The notes: generated by a model not told the origin, from the letters alone. Counted from the first letter of the stretch, positions 44,533-53,793 are shown. The stretch: DNA of 64,000 bases from an uncultured Paracoccaceae bacterium (GCA_947492475.1 CANLNM010000001.1:496001-560000); one strand, 5' to 3'. Made by a program: numbers and translations.

Positions 44533-45537
44533 ATGACCCTTCGCACTGCCCTTTTTGCAACTCTTGCTGCAACAACCGCCCTGCCCGCGCTGGCCGATGT
44601 CAACATCTATACGACCCGTCAGCCCGAACTGATCCAGCCTGTTATGGATGCGTTCACCGCCGAAACCGGCATCGCTGTGAACCTTGCTTTTGTGGATGGT
44701 GGCATTGTGGAACGCCTGCTGGCCGAAGGCAGCCGGTCACCCGCCGATCTGGTCATGACCGTGGACATCGCCAACCTGAAATCGATTGCGGATGCCGATG
44801 TTCTGGCGCCGGTATCCAGCGAAACACTGGACACAGCCGTGCCTGCAAATCTGCGTGACCCAGAGGGTCTGTGGTTCGGTCTGACCACACGCGCACGCAT
44901 CATTTATGCCAGCCGCGATCGTGTGGCCGACGGCGAAGTCACCACCTACGAAGATCTGGCCGATGACAAATGGGAAGGCCGCATTTGTACGCGCTCTGGC
45001 GTGCACAATTACAATCTGGCGCTGATGTCAGCGATCATCGCTCATCACGGCGAAGAAGGTGCCGCAACTTGGGCCTCTGAAGTGCGTGACAATCTGGCCC
45101 GCACCCCCCAAGGCAACGACCGCGCTCAGGTCAAAGCCATCTGGGCCGGCGAATGCGACATCAGCTTGGGCAACACCTATTACATGGGCAAAATGGTCAA
45201 CAACGAAGAACAGATCGAATGGGCCGATTCCGTGCGCATCGTGTTCCCGACCTTTGAAAATGGCGGCACACATGTGAACGTGTCCGGCATCGGCCTGACC
45301 CAATCCGCCCCCAACCGCGAAGAAGCGGTTCAGCTGATGGAATTCCTTGTTTCCCCGACTGCGCAATCAATCTACGCCGAGGAAAACTATGAATATCCCG
45401 TGCTCGACGGCGCAGACGTTTCTGAACTGGTCGGCAGCTGGGGCAGCTTTACCGCCGATGAGACACCTTTGACCGATTTGGCCGGTCATCGTGCGGATGC
45501 GTTGCGCATTATGGAAGAAGTAAACTTTGACGGCTAA
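44533..45537 (+). CDS. iron(III)-type ABC transporter substrate-binding protein
   Basis: From ATG 44533 (GGAG six bases upstream) this 334-residue protein has a signal peptide (LFATLAATTALPALA) and the FbpA/FutA fold: VNIYTTRQPELIQPV, AVNLAFVDGGIVERLL, and the iron-binding tyrosine pair in LGNTYYMGKM. It should bind ferric iron in the periplasm. The permease and ATPase genes are not next to it: a terminator follows. No Irr- or Fur-type site is clear upstream. Confidence 0.9.
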   Translation: MTLRTALFATLAATTALPALADVNIYTTRQPELIQPVMDAFTAETGIAVNLAFVDGGIVERLLAEGSRSPADLVMTVDIANLKSIADADVLAPVSSETLDTAVPANLRDPEGLWFGLTTRARIIYASRDRVADGEVTTYEDLADDKWEGRICTRSGVHNYNLALMSAIIAHHGEEGAATWASEVRDNLARTPQGNDRAQVKAIWAGECDISLGNTYYMGKMVNNEEQIEWADSVRIVFPTFENGGTHVNVSGIGLTQSAPNREEAVQLMEFLVSPTAQSIYAEENYEYPVLDGADVSELVGSWGSFTADETPLTDLAGHRADALRIMEEVNFDG

Positions 45538-45580
45538 GCTACCTTTGTAAGCGGCTTGCCGCAGGTTAATGATCAATTTG

Positions 45581-45615
45581 GCCCTGCAAACTTATTTTGT
45601 TTGCAGGGCTTTTTT
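45581..45615 (+). terminator. Rho-independent terminator of the iron-binding-protein gene
   Basis: GCCCTGCAAAC (45581-45591) and GTTTGCAGGGC (45599-45609) form a perfect 11-pair stem, followed by six T. Confidence 0.92.
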
Positions 45616-45687
45616 GCGCGGCAGCCGGTCGCATTGTCGCGCGCCTGCATTAATATAAATCTATGATGCAGCTTTAAGGAGCCCATC

Positions 45688-45873
45688 ATGGAATCGCAAA
45701 ACCCAAAACTTGATCCCCAAGAACGCAACATGTGGCTGGCCATTCTAGGGCTGGTTGCTGTGCTGATGATCGCCTTTCTCATTTGGGGACTACCCGCTCT
45801 GGGGATTGCAGCACTGATCGCGGTCCCGGTTGTGTTTGTTCTGTTGATCGCGGTGTCCCTGCCAAACAGCTAG
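45688..45873 (+). CDS. small two-helix membrane protein
   Basis: A 61-residue protein with a polar N-terminus and two hydrophobic helices (NMWLAILGLVAVLMIAFLI and ALGIAALIAVPVVFVLLI). AAGGAG stands seven bases before the ATG, so translation is well supported. No family is recognised. It sits between a terminator and the SDR gene and ends just before the palindrome at 45878. Confidence 0.7.
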   Translation: MESQNPKLDPQERNMWLAILGLVAVLMIAFLIWGLPALGIAALIAVPVVFVLLIAVSLPNS

Positions 45874-45877
45874 TTTC

Positions 45878-45891
45878 TGAACGAACGTTCA
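45878..45891. promoter_or_regulatory. TetR-type palindrome TGAACG-AA-CGTTCA
   Basis: A perfect 6+2+6 inverted repeat ending 59 bases upstream of the SDR start. GAACG/CGTTC half-sites of this spacing are common for TetR-family repressors. No TetR gene is in the window. Confidence 0.5.
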
Positions 45892-45950
45892 ATTCCCACT
45901 TGATATGACGTCCATTCACTGGCACCAAAGAGCCAACTGGGAGGAATGTT

Positions 45951-46679
45951 ATGGATATCACCAAAGTAAAAGCCGTCGTCACAGGGGGCGCATCCGGTCT
46001 GGGCAAAGCCACAACCAAGGCCCTGCGCGATGCCGGCGCCAGCGTCACGATTTTCGATCTGGACCCCAAAGGCGCGGATTATGCTGCTGAAATTGGGGCC
46101 GAATTTGCGCAAACCAACGTCACTGACGAAGGGTCCGTTGAAACGGCAATCGCCTATGCTGTCGACAAAATGGGTGGGCTGAACACGGCGATCAATTGCG
46201 CGGGAATCGCCACCGCCGAAGGCACAGTGGGGCGCAATGGCCCCCATGCGCTGGACAGTTTCCAGCGCACGATCGACATCAATTTGGTCGGCAGCTTTAA
46301 CGTTGGGCGTTTGGCTGCGGCGCAAATGGCCGAGGGCGGCGTGATCATCAACACCGCGTCAATCGCGGCCTTTGACGGCCAGCGCGGCCAATCCGCCTAT
46401 GCCGCCTCAAAGGCGGGGATCACAGGTTTGTCCCTGCCCATGGCCCGTGATTTGGCCCGCAATGGCATCCGCGTTATGGCCATCGCGCCGGGGGTTTTCA
46501 TGACCCCCATGCTCGAAGGATTGGGGGACGAAGTGCACGAAGCCCTGGCCAAAGATGTCACATTCCCCAAACGTTTGGGCAACCCGGCTGAATATGCGGC
46601 CTTGGCGAAATTCATCATCGAATGTGATTATATGAACGGCACCACCATCCGGCTGGATGGCGCGCTGCGCATGCCTTAA
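45951..46679 (+). CDS. SDR dehydrogenase, HSD10-like (3-hydroxyacyl-CoA dehydrogenase type 2)
   Basis: This 242-residue short-chain dehydrogenase has the NAD motif TGGASGLG (11-18), the acidic FDLD for NAD(H) preference, NCAG near 82-85, and the catalytic S137, Y150, K154. The sequence as a whole ([27 protein letters not shown] and [19 protein letters not shown]) resembles 3-hydroxyacyl-CoA dehydrogenase type 2, which oxidises branched or short acyl-CoA. GGGAGGA precedes the ATG. The palindrome at 45878 and a terminator at 46685 suggest a single-gene unit. Confidence 0.9.
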   Translation: MDITKVKAVVTGGASGLGKATTKALRDAGASVTIFDLDPKGADYAAEIGAEFAQTNVTDEGSVETAIAYAVDKMGGLNTAINCAGIATAEGTVGRNGPHALDSFQRTIDINLVGSFNVGRLAAAQMAEGGVIINTASIAAFDGQRGQSAYAASKAGITGLSLPMARDLARNGIRVMAIAPGVFMTPMLEGLGDEVHEALAKDVTFPKRLGNPAEYAALAKFIIECDYMNGTTIRLDGALRMP

Positions 46680-46684
46680 ATGAC

Positions 46685-46723
46685 AAAACCCACCGTTGAT
46701 TTTGGATCAACGGTGGGTTTTTT
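46685..46723. terminator. bidirectional terminator, SDR / ABC-F gene
   Basis: A perfect 16-pair stem (46685-46700 with 46706-46721) around TTTGG, with A run before and T run after, between convergent genes. Confidence 0.92.
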
Positions 46724-46754
46724 GGATGTTTTGCCCCACAAAAAGCAGACAAAT

Positions 46755-48563
46755 TTAACTGTTTTCAGCCTTTTCTTCTAAGATCAGCCATTCTTCTTCG
46801 GCTTCGGCCAGTTTGGTGTTGCGCTCGACCAATGCATCCGTGGCTTTTTGGAACTTGACCGGTTCACGTGAAAACAGGTCCGGGTCCGACATCAGCGTTT
46901 CCAGCTTAGCGATTTCAGCCTCTAGACGTTGCATCACACCGGGCAGCTCTTCGAGCCGGTGTTTTTCGGTGAAACTCAGCCCGGTTTGTTTTTCAGTCTT
47001 GGTTTTTTCGGACTTGGTCTTGGGTTTCGTCGATTTTTCAACTGCCGCATTGTCGATCTTGCGCTGGGATTGATAATCCGTCCAGCCCCCCGCATAGGGC
47101 GTGGCCTGACCGTTGCCTTCCATCGCGATGGTGGTGCTGGCCAAACGGTCGATGAAATCCCGGTCGTGACTGACCAGCAGCACCGTGCCGGGATAGTCGC
47201 CGATCAGATCCTGCAACAAATCCAGCGTTTCGATATCCAGATCATTGGTCGGTTCGTCCAGCACCAATAGATTGCTTTCGCGCGCCATCAATTTGGCCAG
47301 CAACAGGCGCGCCTTTTCCCCACCAGACAGGCTGCGCACGGGCGCGCGGGCCTGAGCTTCGTCAAACAGGAATTCCTTTAGGTAGCCGACCACGTGTTTG
47401 GGATTGCCGCGCACCATGATCTGGTCCGCCTTGCCGCTGACGCCCATGGCCGGATCGCTGGTCAGGTTGTCCCAAAGCGACATATCGCCATCCAGCTGGG
47501 CCCGGCTTTGGTCAAACACCGCCACATTCAGGTTGGTGCCGTGTTTGACAGTACCGCTATCTGGTTCAACGTTGCCCAGCAACATGTTGATAAGCGTGGT
47601 TTTTCCCACACCATTGGGGCCAACAAAGGCGATGCAATCCCCCCGTTGAACGGTCAAATCCAGCCCGCTGACAATGCGTTTTTCATCAAAGGATTTGATC
47701 AGCCCCTTGGCCTCGATCACCTTTTTGCCGGATGCCTGCCCGCCCTCAAACGCCATGGCGGCGGTGCCTTGGCGACGGATCATGGCCCCGCGTTCAGCGC
47801 GCAATTCCTGCAAGGCCCGCACCCGGCCCTGATTGCGTTTGCGGCGCGCAGAAATACCCTCAACAGCCCAGCGCCCTTCGGATTTGATCCGGCGATCCAT
47901 TTTGTGACGCGCCATATCTTCGTCTTCCCAGACCTTGTCGCGCCAAGATTCAAACGCATCGAATCCGCGTTCCTGACGGCGCACATTGCCCCGGTCGATC
48001 CACAACGTCGCACGGGTCAGATTGCGCAAAAACGCCCGATCGTGCGAAATCAGAACATAGCCCGCCTTGGTCGATGACAGCTCAGCCTCTAACCAAGCGA
48101 TGGCTTCGATGTCCAAATGGTTGGTCGGTTCGTCCAGCAACATCAGCGACGGCCCTTCGGCCATCAATTTGGCCAAGGCCGCCCGACGGCGTTCCCCGCC
48201 TGAGGCGACGTTCACATCGCGCGACGGGTCAAATTTTAGCCCCTCGGCCACCATTTCAACTTTGTAGGCTTCGGATGGGTCCAGACCACTGGCAGCGTAG
48301 TCGCCCAAGGTGGCGAACCCTTCCATGGTGGGGTCCTGTTCCATGTAGCCGACACTGACGCCGGGGGACACAACCACGCCGCCGGAATCATGTTCGACCA
48401 ATCCGGCCATGACCTTCATCAAGGTGGATTTGCCCGACCCGTTGCGCCCCACCAGCGCCACACGGTCGCCGGGCTGCACCACAAGGGACAGGTCATCAAA
48501 AATCGGATCGCCGCCAAATGTCAGCGAAATGTCGGTCAGTTGTAATAAAGGTGCTCTAGCCAT
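46755..48563 (-). CDS. ABC-F family ATPase, Uup type
   Basis: This 602-residue soluble ATPase has two ABC domains: GRNGSGKST, ASGGERRRAAL and LMLLDEPTNHLD; then GPNGVGKTT, LSGGEKARLLL and LLVLDEPTNDLD. A C-terminal coiled coil (LSFTEKHRLEELPGVMQRL) with a lysine-rich linker is typical of Uup, which acts in translation or DNA-precise excision control. ATG 48563 is used; the TTG at 48590 is rejected. It follows olsB by 30 bases on the same strand. Confidence 0.93.
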   Translation of the reverse strand: MARAPLLQLTDISLTFGGDPIFDDLSLVVQPGDRVALVGRNGSGKSTLMKVMAGLVEHDSGGVVVSPGVSVGYMEQDPTMEGFATLGDYAASGLDPSEAYKVEMVAEGLKFDPSRDVNVASGGERRRAALAKLMAEGPSLMLLDEPTNHLDIEAIAWLEAELSSTKAGYVLISHDRAFLRNLTRATLWIDRGNVRRQERGFDAFESWRDKVWEDEDMARHKMDRRIKSEGRWAVEGISARRKRNQGRVRALQELRAERGAMIRRQGTAAMAFEGGQASGKKVIEAKGLIKSFDEKRIVSGLDLTVQRGDCIAFVGPNGVGKTTLINMLLGNVEPDSGTVKHGTNLNVAVFDQSRAQLDGDMSLWDNLTSDPAMGVSGKADQIMVRGNPKHVVGYLKEFLFDEAQARAPVRSLSGGEKARLLLAKLMARESNLLVLDEPTNDLDIETLDLLQDLIGDYPGTVLLVSHDRDFIDRLASTTIAMEGNGQATPYAGGWTDYQSQRKIDNAAVEKSTKPKTKSEKTKTEKQTGLSFTEKHRLEELPGVMQRLEAEIAKLETLMSDPDLFSREPVKFQKATDALVERNTKLAEAEEEWLILEEKAENS

Positions 48564-48593
48564 GCCCCCGGCTAATCGGCCCAGCGCCAAAGT

Positions 48594-49349
48594 TCAACCG
48601 GCAACCGCACGCAGGGCCCGCGCACGTGCCGGGGGGATGGCAGAAATTTCAAGCCCGGTGAACACATGCATCGTGTTCATGTGATCATCCACCACCGCAT
48701 GATCGCTGACCCAGCCGCCCATAATCAGATAGGTTTTTAACATCGGTGGCATCCGAAGCATGGCCATTTTCCGATCACGCGTTTGCAGACGTTGTTTGGC
48801 GAATTGGAAAACTTTGGGCGCTTTGACCCGCGGCAGCCAGCGTTTTGGCGCAAGATGACGTTCGGCCAGCATATCAAACGCATCCAGATAGGTGGCGCTG
48901 TCAGTGCCTTGAAACGACGAACAGCCAAACAGCATCTCAACATTGTGATCATCCACATAACGCGTCATCGCCGCCCAAGCGACCCGCAGCACATTTGGGT
49001 CGCTGACATCCGGGTGGATGCAAAATCGACCCATTTCCACCATGGCACCATCATAGCGGTTCAAGGCGTCCAATTCGTAATACTGGGCGGAATAGCTGCT
49101 GTTGATTTCACCCCCGCCTTTTAGGGGTAACATCCTGTAACAACAGACCAATTTACCGTCATGACTGTCATGGATCAGCACATGTTCACAACGATCATCA
49201 AAGTCATCCGCATCCCGGCCATTTGGGCGCAAAACGCCGCCGGTTTCCTTGATGAAACACAGATGGCGCAATTCTTGTGCGGCGGCGATATCTGTCGCTG
49301 CCCGGCTAAAGCGCGCGGTGTAACGCCCTGGGCGCTGGCCCAATTTCAT
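48594..49349 (-). CDS. olsB: ornithine-acyl[acyl carrier protein] N-acyltransferase
   Basis: This 251-residue GNAT-like enzyme makes lyso-ornithine lipid from 3-hydroxyacyl-ACP and ornithine. Seen: LRHLCFIKETGG, DRCEHVLIHDS, VCCYRMLPLKGG, MVEMGRFCIHPDVSDPNVLR and LFGCSSFQGTDS, all typical of OlsB. AAGGAGG precedes ATG 49349. The usual partner olsA (PlsC family) is not adjacent; the acyltransferase at 6154 is one candidate. Confidence 0.93.
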   Translation of the reverse strand: MKLGQRPGRYTARFSRAATDIAAAQELRHLCFIKETGGVLRPNGRDADDFDDRCEHVLIHDSHDGKLVCCYRMLPLKGGGEINSSYSAQYYELDALNRYDGAMVEMGRFCIHPDVSDPNVLRVAWAAMTRYVDDHNVEMLFGCSSFQGTDSATYLDAFDMLAERHLAPKRWLPRVKAPKVFQFAKQRLQTRDRKMAMLRMPPMLKTYLIMGGWVSDHAVVDDHMNTMHVFTGLEISAIPPARARALRAVAG

Positions 49350-49399
49350 GACGCGCCTCCTTGGTCATTGCTGGTTTCTAAACTAGATAGAGCATAACA

Positions 49400-49810
49400 A
49401 TGGCAAAGGATAAACACGTCATGGACAAAGTCGTCAAATCAGATCGGGAATGGAAAGAGCAACTGAGCGATCTGGCGTATAAAGTCACGCGTAAACACGC
49501 CACAGAACGGGCCCGCACACATGACAATTTCCCTAAGGATCCGGGCGTGTTTCGCTGTGTGTGCTGCGATGCTGCGCTGTTTGATCAGGATACCAAGTTT
49601 GAAAGCGGCACGGGATGGCCTTCGTTTTTTCGCCCGATCGATCCTGAGGTGATTGGCGAACAAGAGGATCGCAAATTGTTTATGCGGCGCACCGAAGTGC
49701 ATTGCGCGCGCTGTGATGCGCATTTGGGGCACGTTTTCCCCGATGGGCCGGCCCCAACCGGGCTACGATATTGCCTGAATGGTGTCGCGCTGACCTTTGA
49801 CCCGCAATAG
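49400..49810 (+). CDS. msrB: methionine-R-sulfoxide reductase, cytosolic
   Basis: This 136-residue enzyme repairs methionine-R-sulfoxide. Zinc ligands C53/C56 and C102/C105 and the catalytic C125 in RYCLNGVAL are present, with SGTGWPSFF. There is no signal, so it is cytosolic. A second MsrB with a Tat signal lies at 51577. Confidence 0.96.
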   Translation: MAKDKHVMDKVVKSDREWKEQLSDLAYKVTRKHATERARTHDNFPKDPGVFRCVCCDAALFDQDTKFESGTGWPSFFRPIDPEVIGEQEDRKLFMRRTEVHCARCDAHLGHVFPDGPAPTGLRYCLNGVALTFDPQ

Positions 49811-49825
49811 GGGCAAACACGCCCC

Positions 49826-50254
49826 TTAGGCGGTGACGGCGATCGCGGCCTGTTCGCGGATGCGTTCGACCATGGCACGCAAACCGTTTGATCGCTGCGC
49901 AGACAGATGGTCGTTCAATCCCAGACGTCCCAGCTCAGCGGGCGCATCCACGGCGCCAACTTCGGTCACGCTCAGCCCATCATAAAGGCAATGCAAAACC
50001 GCAATCAATCCGCGCACAATCATCGCATCACTTTCGCCGCGAAAATGGAACACCGCATTAGGGCCTGTGCCGTCGATCTGGGGCAGCAACCACACTTGGC
50101 TCGCGCATCCGTCAACCTTGGTGGCGGGCACGCGAAACGCATCTTCGAGGGGATCCATCGCTTTGCCCAGATCAATTACATGGCGATAGCGATCTTCCCA
50201 ATCGTCCAGAAATTCAAAGGTCTCAGCAAGGTCTTCAAAGGCGGCCTGTGCCAT
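49826..50254 (-). CDS. sufE: SufE-type Fe-S cluster assembly sulfur acceptor
   Basis: From ATG 50254 (AAGGAG seven bases upstream) this 142-residue protein matches SufE, which takes sulfur from the SufS cysteine desulfurase. The acceptor C50 is in VDGCASQVWL; EDRYRHVIDLGK and LGLNDHLSAQRSNGL also fit. The suf operon itself is not in the window. The frame to 50392 is rejected for lack of match. It converges on msrB, 15 bases away. Confidence 0.95.
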   Translation of the reverse strand: MAQAAFEDLAETFEFLDDWEDRYRHVIDLGKAMDPLEDAFRVPATKVDGCASQVWLLPQIDGTGPNAVFHFRGESDAMIVRGLIAVLHCLYDGLSVTEVGAVDAPAELGRLGLNDHLSAQRSNGLRAMVERIREQAAIAVTA

Positions 50255-50410
50255 TATCGCACTCCTTAGATTGGTCACACCCGATCTAGGCGGCCCGCCC
50301 CCAAAGGTCCAGACCCCGGTGGAAATTGTCAGCCTCCCTGCCCGTTTGGGGTGCTTTTCAACGGGGCAACTTTGAGCTAGGCATTGGGGCAAGTATAGAA
50401 AGGCCTATCC

Positions 50411-50902
50411 ATGCGTATCGCTTTGCTGTTGACCTGCGCCACATTGACCCTGTCGGGCTGTGCCCGCATTTCAGACTCTCGCATCAACCCGCTGAACTGG
50501 TTTGGTGGATCAACAAGTCAGGCCCGCATCGAGGCGCGCGAAGCCCAGCCTTTGCGCCCATTGGTGCCCGAAAATCGCGTGATTGTTGAAACCGAAGGGC
50601 GTGCCCTGGTTCAAACCGTCACTGGATTGACCATCGATCGCACACCGGACGGCGCCATCATTCGCGCCACAGGTCAGGCGGCCAGTCAGGGCTATTTCAA
50701 TGCGCAATTGGTGTTGGAAACCATGGAAAACGGCGTTGCGACCTACGGGTTTCGGGTGGAACAACCCGCCGGGACACCCGCGGTTGGCACAAACGCATCC
50801 CGTCAAATCACTGTCGCTTTGGTTCTAAGCCAGTCTGAGCTGAACGCCATCCGGGTTGTTCGGGTCAATGGCGCGCAAAACAGCCGCACGGTGCGCCGCT
50901 AA
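50411..50902 (+). CDS. hypothetical lipoprotein
   Basis: This 163-residue protein has a lipoprotein signal with lipobox LSGC (cysteine 17). The mature part has a short NPLNWFGG segment, then a beta-rich domain (IVETEGRALVQTVTGLTIDR) with ATYGFRVEQPAGTP. No family is recognised by name. It is likely to sit on the inner face of the outer membrane. The convergent membrane-protein gene ends 5 bases after it. Confidence 0.8.
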   Translation: MRIALLLTCATLTLSGCARISDSRINPLNWFGGSTSQARIEAREAQPLRPLVPENRVIVETEGRALVQTVTGLTIDRTPDGAIIRATGQAASQGYFNAQLVLETMENGVATYGFRVEQPAGTPAVGTNASRQITVALVLSQSELNAIRVVRVNGAQNSRTVRR

Positions 50903-50907
50903 CGTCC

Positions 50908-51420
50908 CTAACGGGACCGGTAGGATTCGATCCGACCATCCTCGAACGCTGTGAAAATTGTGTCACGTTCGCGCCGCCAATGGTTCAACAATGAATGCGC
51001 CCCCATCAGGTTCAGCACCCAGAGCAGCGCCAATAAGGGCGAGCTGGCCAAGGTGACCAGCAACGTAAACGGGCCAAACATCGTGCCATAAAACGGCAAC
51101 ATCAGGGACCCGCCGATCACCGATCCAACAAAAGATACCCAAATCGTCGCCAACATGGCCCGGCGCAATCCCGCCCAGCCCGGCTGGCCAAATCTGTCAC
51201 CGGCCAAATACAGCCCCGCCATGGAGCCAATGGCCGCCGCGACGATCATCCAGATGTCATACCCACTCAACCCGTTGATGACGCTGAACCCCAATGACAG
51301 CCGCAACACCACCGCATATCCGACGATTGCGCCGCATAGGGCAACGACCATATATGCGAACAATCGGCTTCTTTCGCCACGTGACATGGACAGGTCATAG
51401 AATCGTTTGTCTGCGCGCAT
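50908..51420 (-). CDS. hypothetical four-helix membrane protein
   Basis: From ATG 51420 (AGAGGA upstream) this 170-residue protein has a basic N-terminus and about four hydrophobic helices (YMVVALCGAIVGYAVV, IWMIVAAAIGSMAGLYLA, ATIWVSFVGSVIGGSLML and LLVTLASSPLLALLWVLNL), ending in a polar tail. No family is recognised. An upstream in-frame ATG at 51474 lacks a ribosome site. Confidence 0.72.
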   Translation of the reverse strand: MRADKRFYDLSMSRGERSRLFAYMVVALCGAIVGYAVVLRLSLGFSVINGLSGYDIWMIVAAAIGSMAGLYLAGDRFGQPGWAGLRRAMLATIWVSFVGSVIGGSLMLPFYGTMFGPFTLLVTLASSPLLALLWVLNLMGAHSLLNHWRRERDTIFTAFEDGRIESYRSR

Positions 51421-51576
51421 TCCGGTCCTCTTGAATTGCTGGGCCAAAGTCGCTGCCAAACGCGGCAACACCATGGCAAAAACACGACAATCCCCCCACT
51501 TTAAAGGACAAATTGGTGAACAAATTGTTAAGGTTTTAGAAACTCAGCAGAGGCGGATCATCCGGCAAATACAGGG

Positions 51577-52041
51577 TTATGCCGCGCGAAACACCAAAGA
51601 CACCCCGTTCAGACAATGCCGTTTGCCTGTTGGGGCGGGTCCGTCATTGAAAATATGACCTAGATGCGACCCGCAACGGCGGCAATGCACTTCTGTGCGG
51701 GTGCGCAATAGGCGATTGTCCTCTCTGGTGCCAACGGCATTGCGCAGGCTTTGATAAAAGGATGGCCACCCGGTACCGGAATCGTATTTCGTCGCCCCAT
51801 CATACAGCGCCAGATCACAGCCCCGGCAATGATAGATCCCTGCATCATAAACCTTATCCAGGGGGGATGATCCGGCCCGTTCCGTGCCCTCTTGGCGCAT
51901 CACATGATATTGCAAATCCGTCAGCATCGCACGCCATTCGGCATCTGTGCGGGTCACTTCGAACGTGTCTGCCATGCCAAATGACGGCATGGCGGTGCTG
52001 GCGGCGGCCCCGGTCAGGGCTAGGAATGTACGGCGTTTCAT
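51577..52041 (-). CDS. msrB: methionine-R-sulfoxide reductase with Tat signal
   Basis: From ATG 52041 (AGGAG six bases upstream) this 154-residue protein begins MKRRTFLALTGAAAST, a twin-arginine signal, and then has the full MsrB domain: C72/C75 and C120/C123 zinc pairs, SGTGWPSF and catalytic C143 in HCLNGVSLVF. It should repair oxidised proteins in the periplasm after folded export. The paralogue at 49400 lacks a signal. Confidence 0.93.
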   Translation of the reverse strand: MKRRTFLALTGAAASTAMPSFGMADTFEVTRTDAEWRAMLTDLQYHVMRQEGTERAGSSPLDKVYDAGIYHCRGCDLALYDGATKYDSGTGWPSFYQSLRNAVGTREDNRLLRTRTEVHCRRCGSHLGHIFNDGPAPTGKRHCLNGVSLVFRAA

Positions 52042-52112
52042 GAGGGGCTCCTCTGTTTGGGGCAGTGTGCCCCTGTCACTTTGGTCAAACAAGCCGCCGC
52101 ACAAGTTTGTGA

Positions 52113-52529
52113 TCAAGCGTGAGGGGTGTCAGGTGGGATGTAATCACCGGTGAATTTCTGCAATCTGTCGTCGATCTCATACCAATCCGGCTTTGACTCT
52201 GTGTGGATATGCGCACTGGGCCGGATTTTGGGATCATCATCCAAGGCCGAGGCCGCCACCACATACACATCCCCCGTGGCCAAATCCCCCAGCGACGTCC
52301 CGCATTCTTTGCAAAAACAACGCTCAAACTTGGCATCATCAGCCGCTTTGAACCGGGTAATGACGTCTGCGCCTTGATCCAAGTGCAGATCTTCGGCTTT
52401 GCCGATCAACACAGCAGAAAACACGCCCGCAGCTTTGCGACAGCGGGAACAATGGCAATAACTTAGGGAAAATGGATCCCCGGTGATGTGAAATTTGACC
52501 TTTCCACATAGGCAGCTGCCGTTGATCAT
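52113..52529 (-). CDS. GFA family protein (CENP-V/GFA fold)
   Basis: From ATG 52529 (AAGGAG seven bases upstream) this 138-residue zinc protein has the GFA pattern: C6-x-C8 in GSCLCGKVKF, YCHCSRCRKA, and RCFCKECGTSLG. Family name comes from glutathione-dependent formaldehyde-activating enzyme; most members have unknown activity. It lies 71 bases upstream of the Tat MsrB on the same strand. Confidence 0.92.
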   Translation of the reverse strand: MINGSCLCGKVKFHITGDPFSLSYCHCSRCRKAAGVFSAVLIGKAEDLHLDQGADVITRFKAADDAKFERCFCKECGTSLGDLATGDVYVVAASALDDDPKIRPSAHIHTESKPDWYEIDDRLQKFTGDYIPPDTPHA

Positions 52530-52633
52530 GGCGTTCTCCTTAATAAACATTAAATAAGAACATAACGTGAACAATTTATTTGCCAATCCCTCTTTTGGCT
52601 CTATGAAATCTATCCAAGATCAGATTTTGACGT

Positions 52634-52675
52634 GGCACATTTAGCGACACAAACGCTCAAATGTGCCGCTAAATG
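52634..52675. promoter_or_regulatory. alternative hairpins upstream of cobS
   Basis: GGCACATTTAGCG (52634-52646) pairs with CGCT-C-AAATGTGCC (52654-52667) with one bulge. Its part CATTTAGCG (52638-52646) also pairs perfectly with CGCTAAATG (52667-52675). The two pairings exclude each other, as in an attenuator. They end 117 bases upstream of cobS. No poly-T tail or cobalamin-box sequence is seen. Confidence 0.45.
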
Positions 52676-52792
52676 CCTGCTCTGTTTGGTCGACAATTGT
52701 ACCAATACAAACATCTGTCCTGTTCCCCTTGCAGCATCGCGCAATTTCAGGCATCCCGAGCGCATAATAGAGATGCAGATAAGGGCAGGACC

Positions 52793-53779
52793 ATGTCGAA
52801 CGATTTGATGGATTTGAACATTAAACCCACCGAAGAAATTTCCGTCCGGGATGTCTTTGGCATCGATTCTGACATGAAAATCAAAGCCTTCCCTGAACGC
52901 ACTGACCGCGTACCGGCGATTGATCCCACCTATAAATTTGACCCCGACACCACGTTGGCGATTCTGGCCGGGTTTGGCTATAACCGCCGCGTCATGGTGC
53001 AGGGCTATCACGGGACAGGGAAATCCACCCATATTGAACAGGTTGCGGCCCGTCTGAACTGGCCCGCCGTGCGTGTGAACCTGGACAGCCACATTTCGCG
53101 GATCGACCTGATCGGCAAAGACGCGATCAAGCTGAAAGACGGCAAACAGATCACCGAATTCCACGAAGGCATCCTGCCATGGGCGCTGCGCAACCCGGTT
53201 GCGATCGTGTTTGACGAATATGATGCTGGCCGCGCGGATGTGATGTTTGTGATCCAGCGGGTTCTGGAAACCGACGGTAAACTGACGCTGCTGGATCAGA
53301 ACAAAATTCTGGAACCGCACCCCTATTTCCGCCTGTTCGCCACCGCCAACACTGTCGGTTTGGGCGACACAACTGGCCTGTATCACGGCACACAGCAAAT
53401 CAACCAAGCACAAATGGACCGTTGGTCCCTCGTTGCGACGTTGAACTACCTGAGCCATGATGCGGAAGCCAACATCGTCCTGTCCAAGGCACCACAGCTG
53501 AACACCGAAGATGGTCGCAAAAAGGTAGGCCAGATGGTCACCGTGGCCGATCTGACCCGGACCGCGTTCATGAATGGCGATCTGTCGACGGTTATGTCCC
53601 CACGTAGTGTGATTGCATGGGCGGAAAACGCCCGTATTTTCAACGATGTGGGCTATGCGTTCCGCCTGTCGTTCCTGAACAAATGTGACGAATTGGAACG
53701 CCAGACAGTGGCCGAATTCTATCAGCGGTGCTTTGACGAAGAACTGCCAGAAAGTGCTGCAAACGCGACCCTGTCCTGA
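52793..53779 (+). CDS. cobS: cobaltochelatase subunit CobS
   Basis: This 328-residue AAA+ ATPase powers cobalt insertion into hydrogenobyrinic acid diamide by the CobNST complex. Seen: Walker [10 protein letters not shown] at 71-79, Walker B VFDEYD at 139-144, and [23 protein letters not shown] 52793 begins [12 protein letters not shown], normal for CobS; the frame from 52673 is rejected. Two extra genes separate it from cobT. cobN is not in the window. Confidence 0.97.
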   Translation: MSNDLMDLNIKPTEEISVRDVFGIDSDMKIKAFPERTDRVPAIDPTYKFDPDTTLAILAGFGYNRRVMVQGYHGTGKSTHIEQVAARLNWPAVRVNLDSHISRIDLIGKDAIKLKDGKQITEFHEGILPWALRNPVAIVFDEYDAGRADVMFVIQRVLETDGKLTLLDQNKILEPHPYFRLFATANTVGLGDTTGLYHGTQQINQAQMDRWSLVATLNYLSHDAEANIVLSKAPQLNTEDGRKKVGQMVTVADLTRTAFMNGDLSTVMSPRSVIAWAENARIFNDVGYAFRLSFLNKCDELERQTVAEFYQRCFDEELPESAANATLS

Positions 53780-53793
53780 TCACAGCACCTGTG

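Noticed and set aside
52550-52792. cobalamin riboswitch upstream of cobS
   Set aside because: No B12-box consensus (GCCACTGG) is visible in the leader; only the alternative hairpins are.
52610-53458. 282-codon minus-strand open frame
   Set aside because: Antisense shadow of cobS, which has clear AAA+ motifs.
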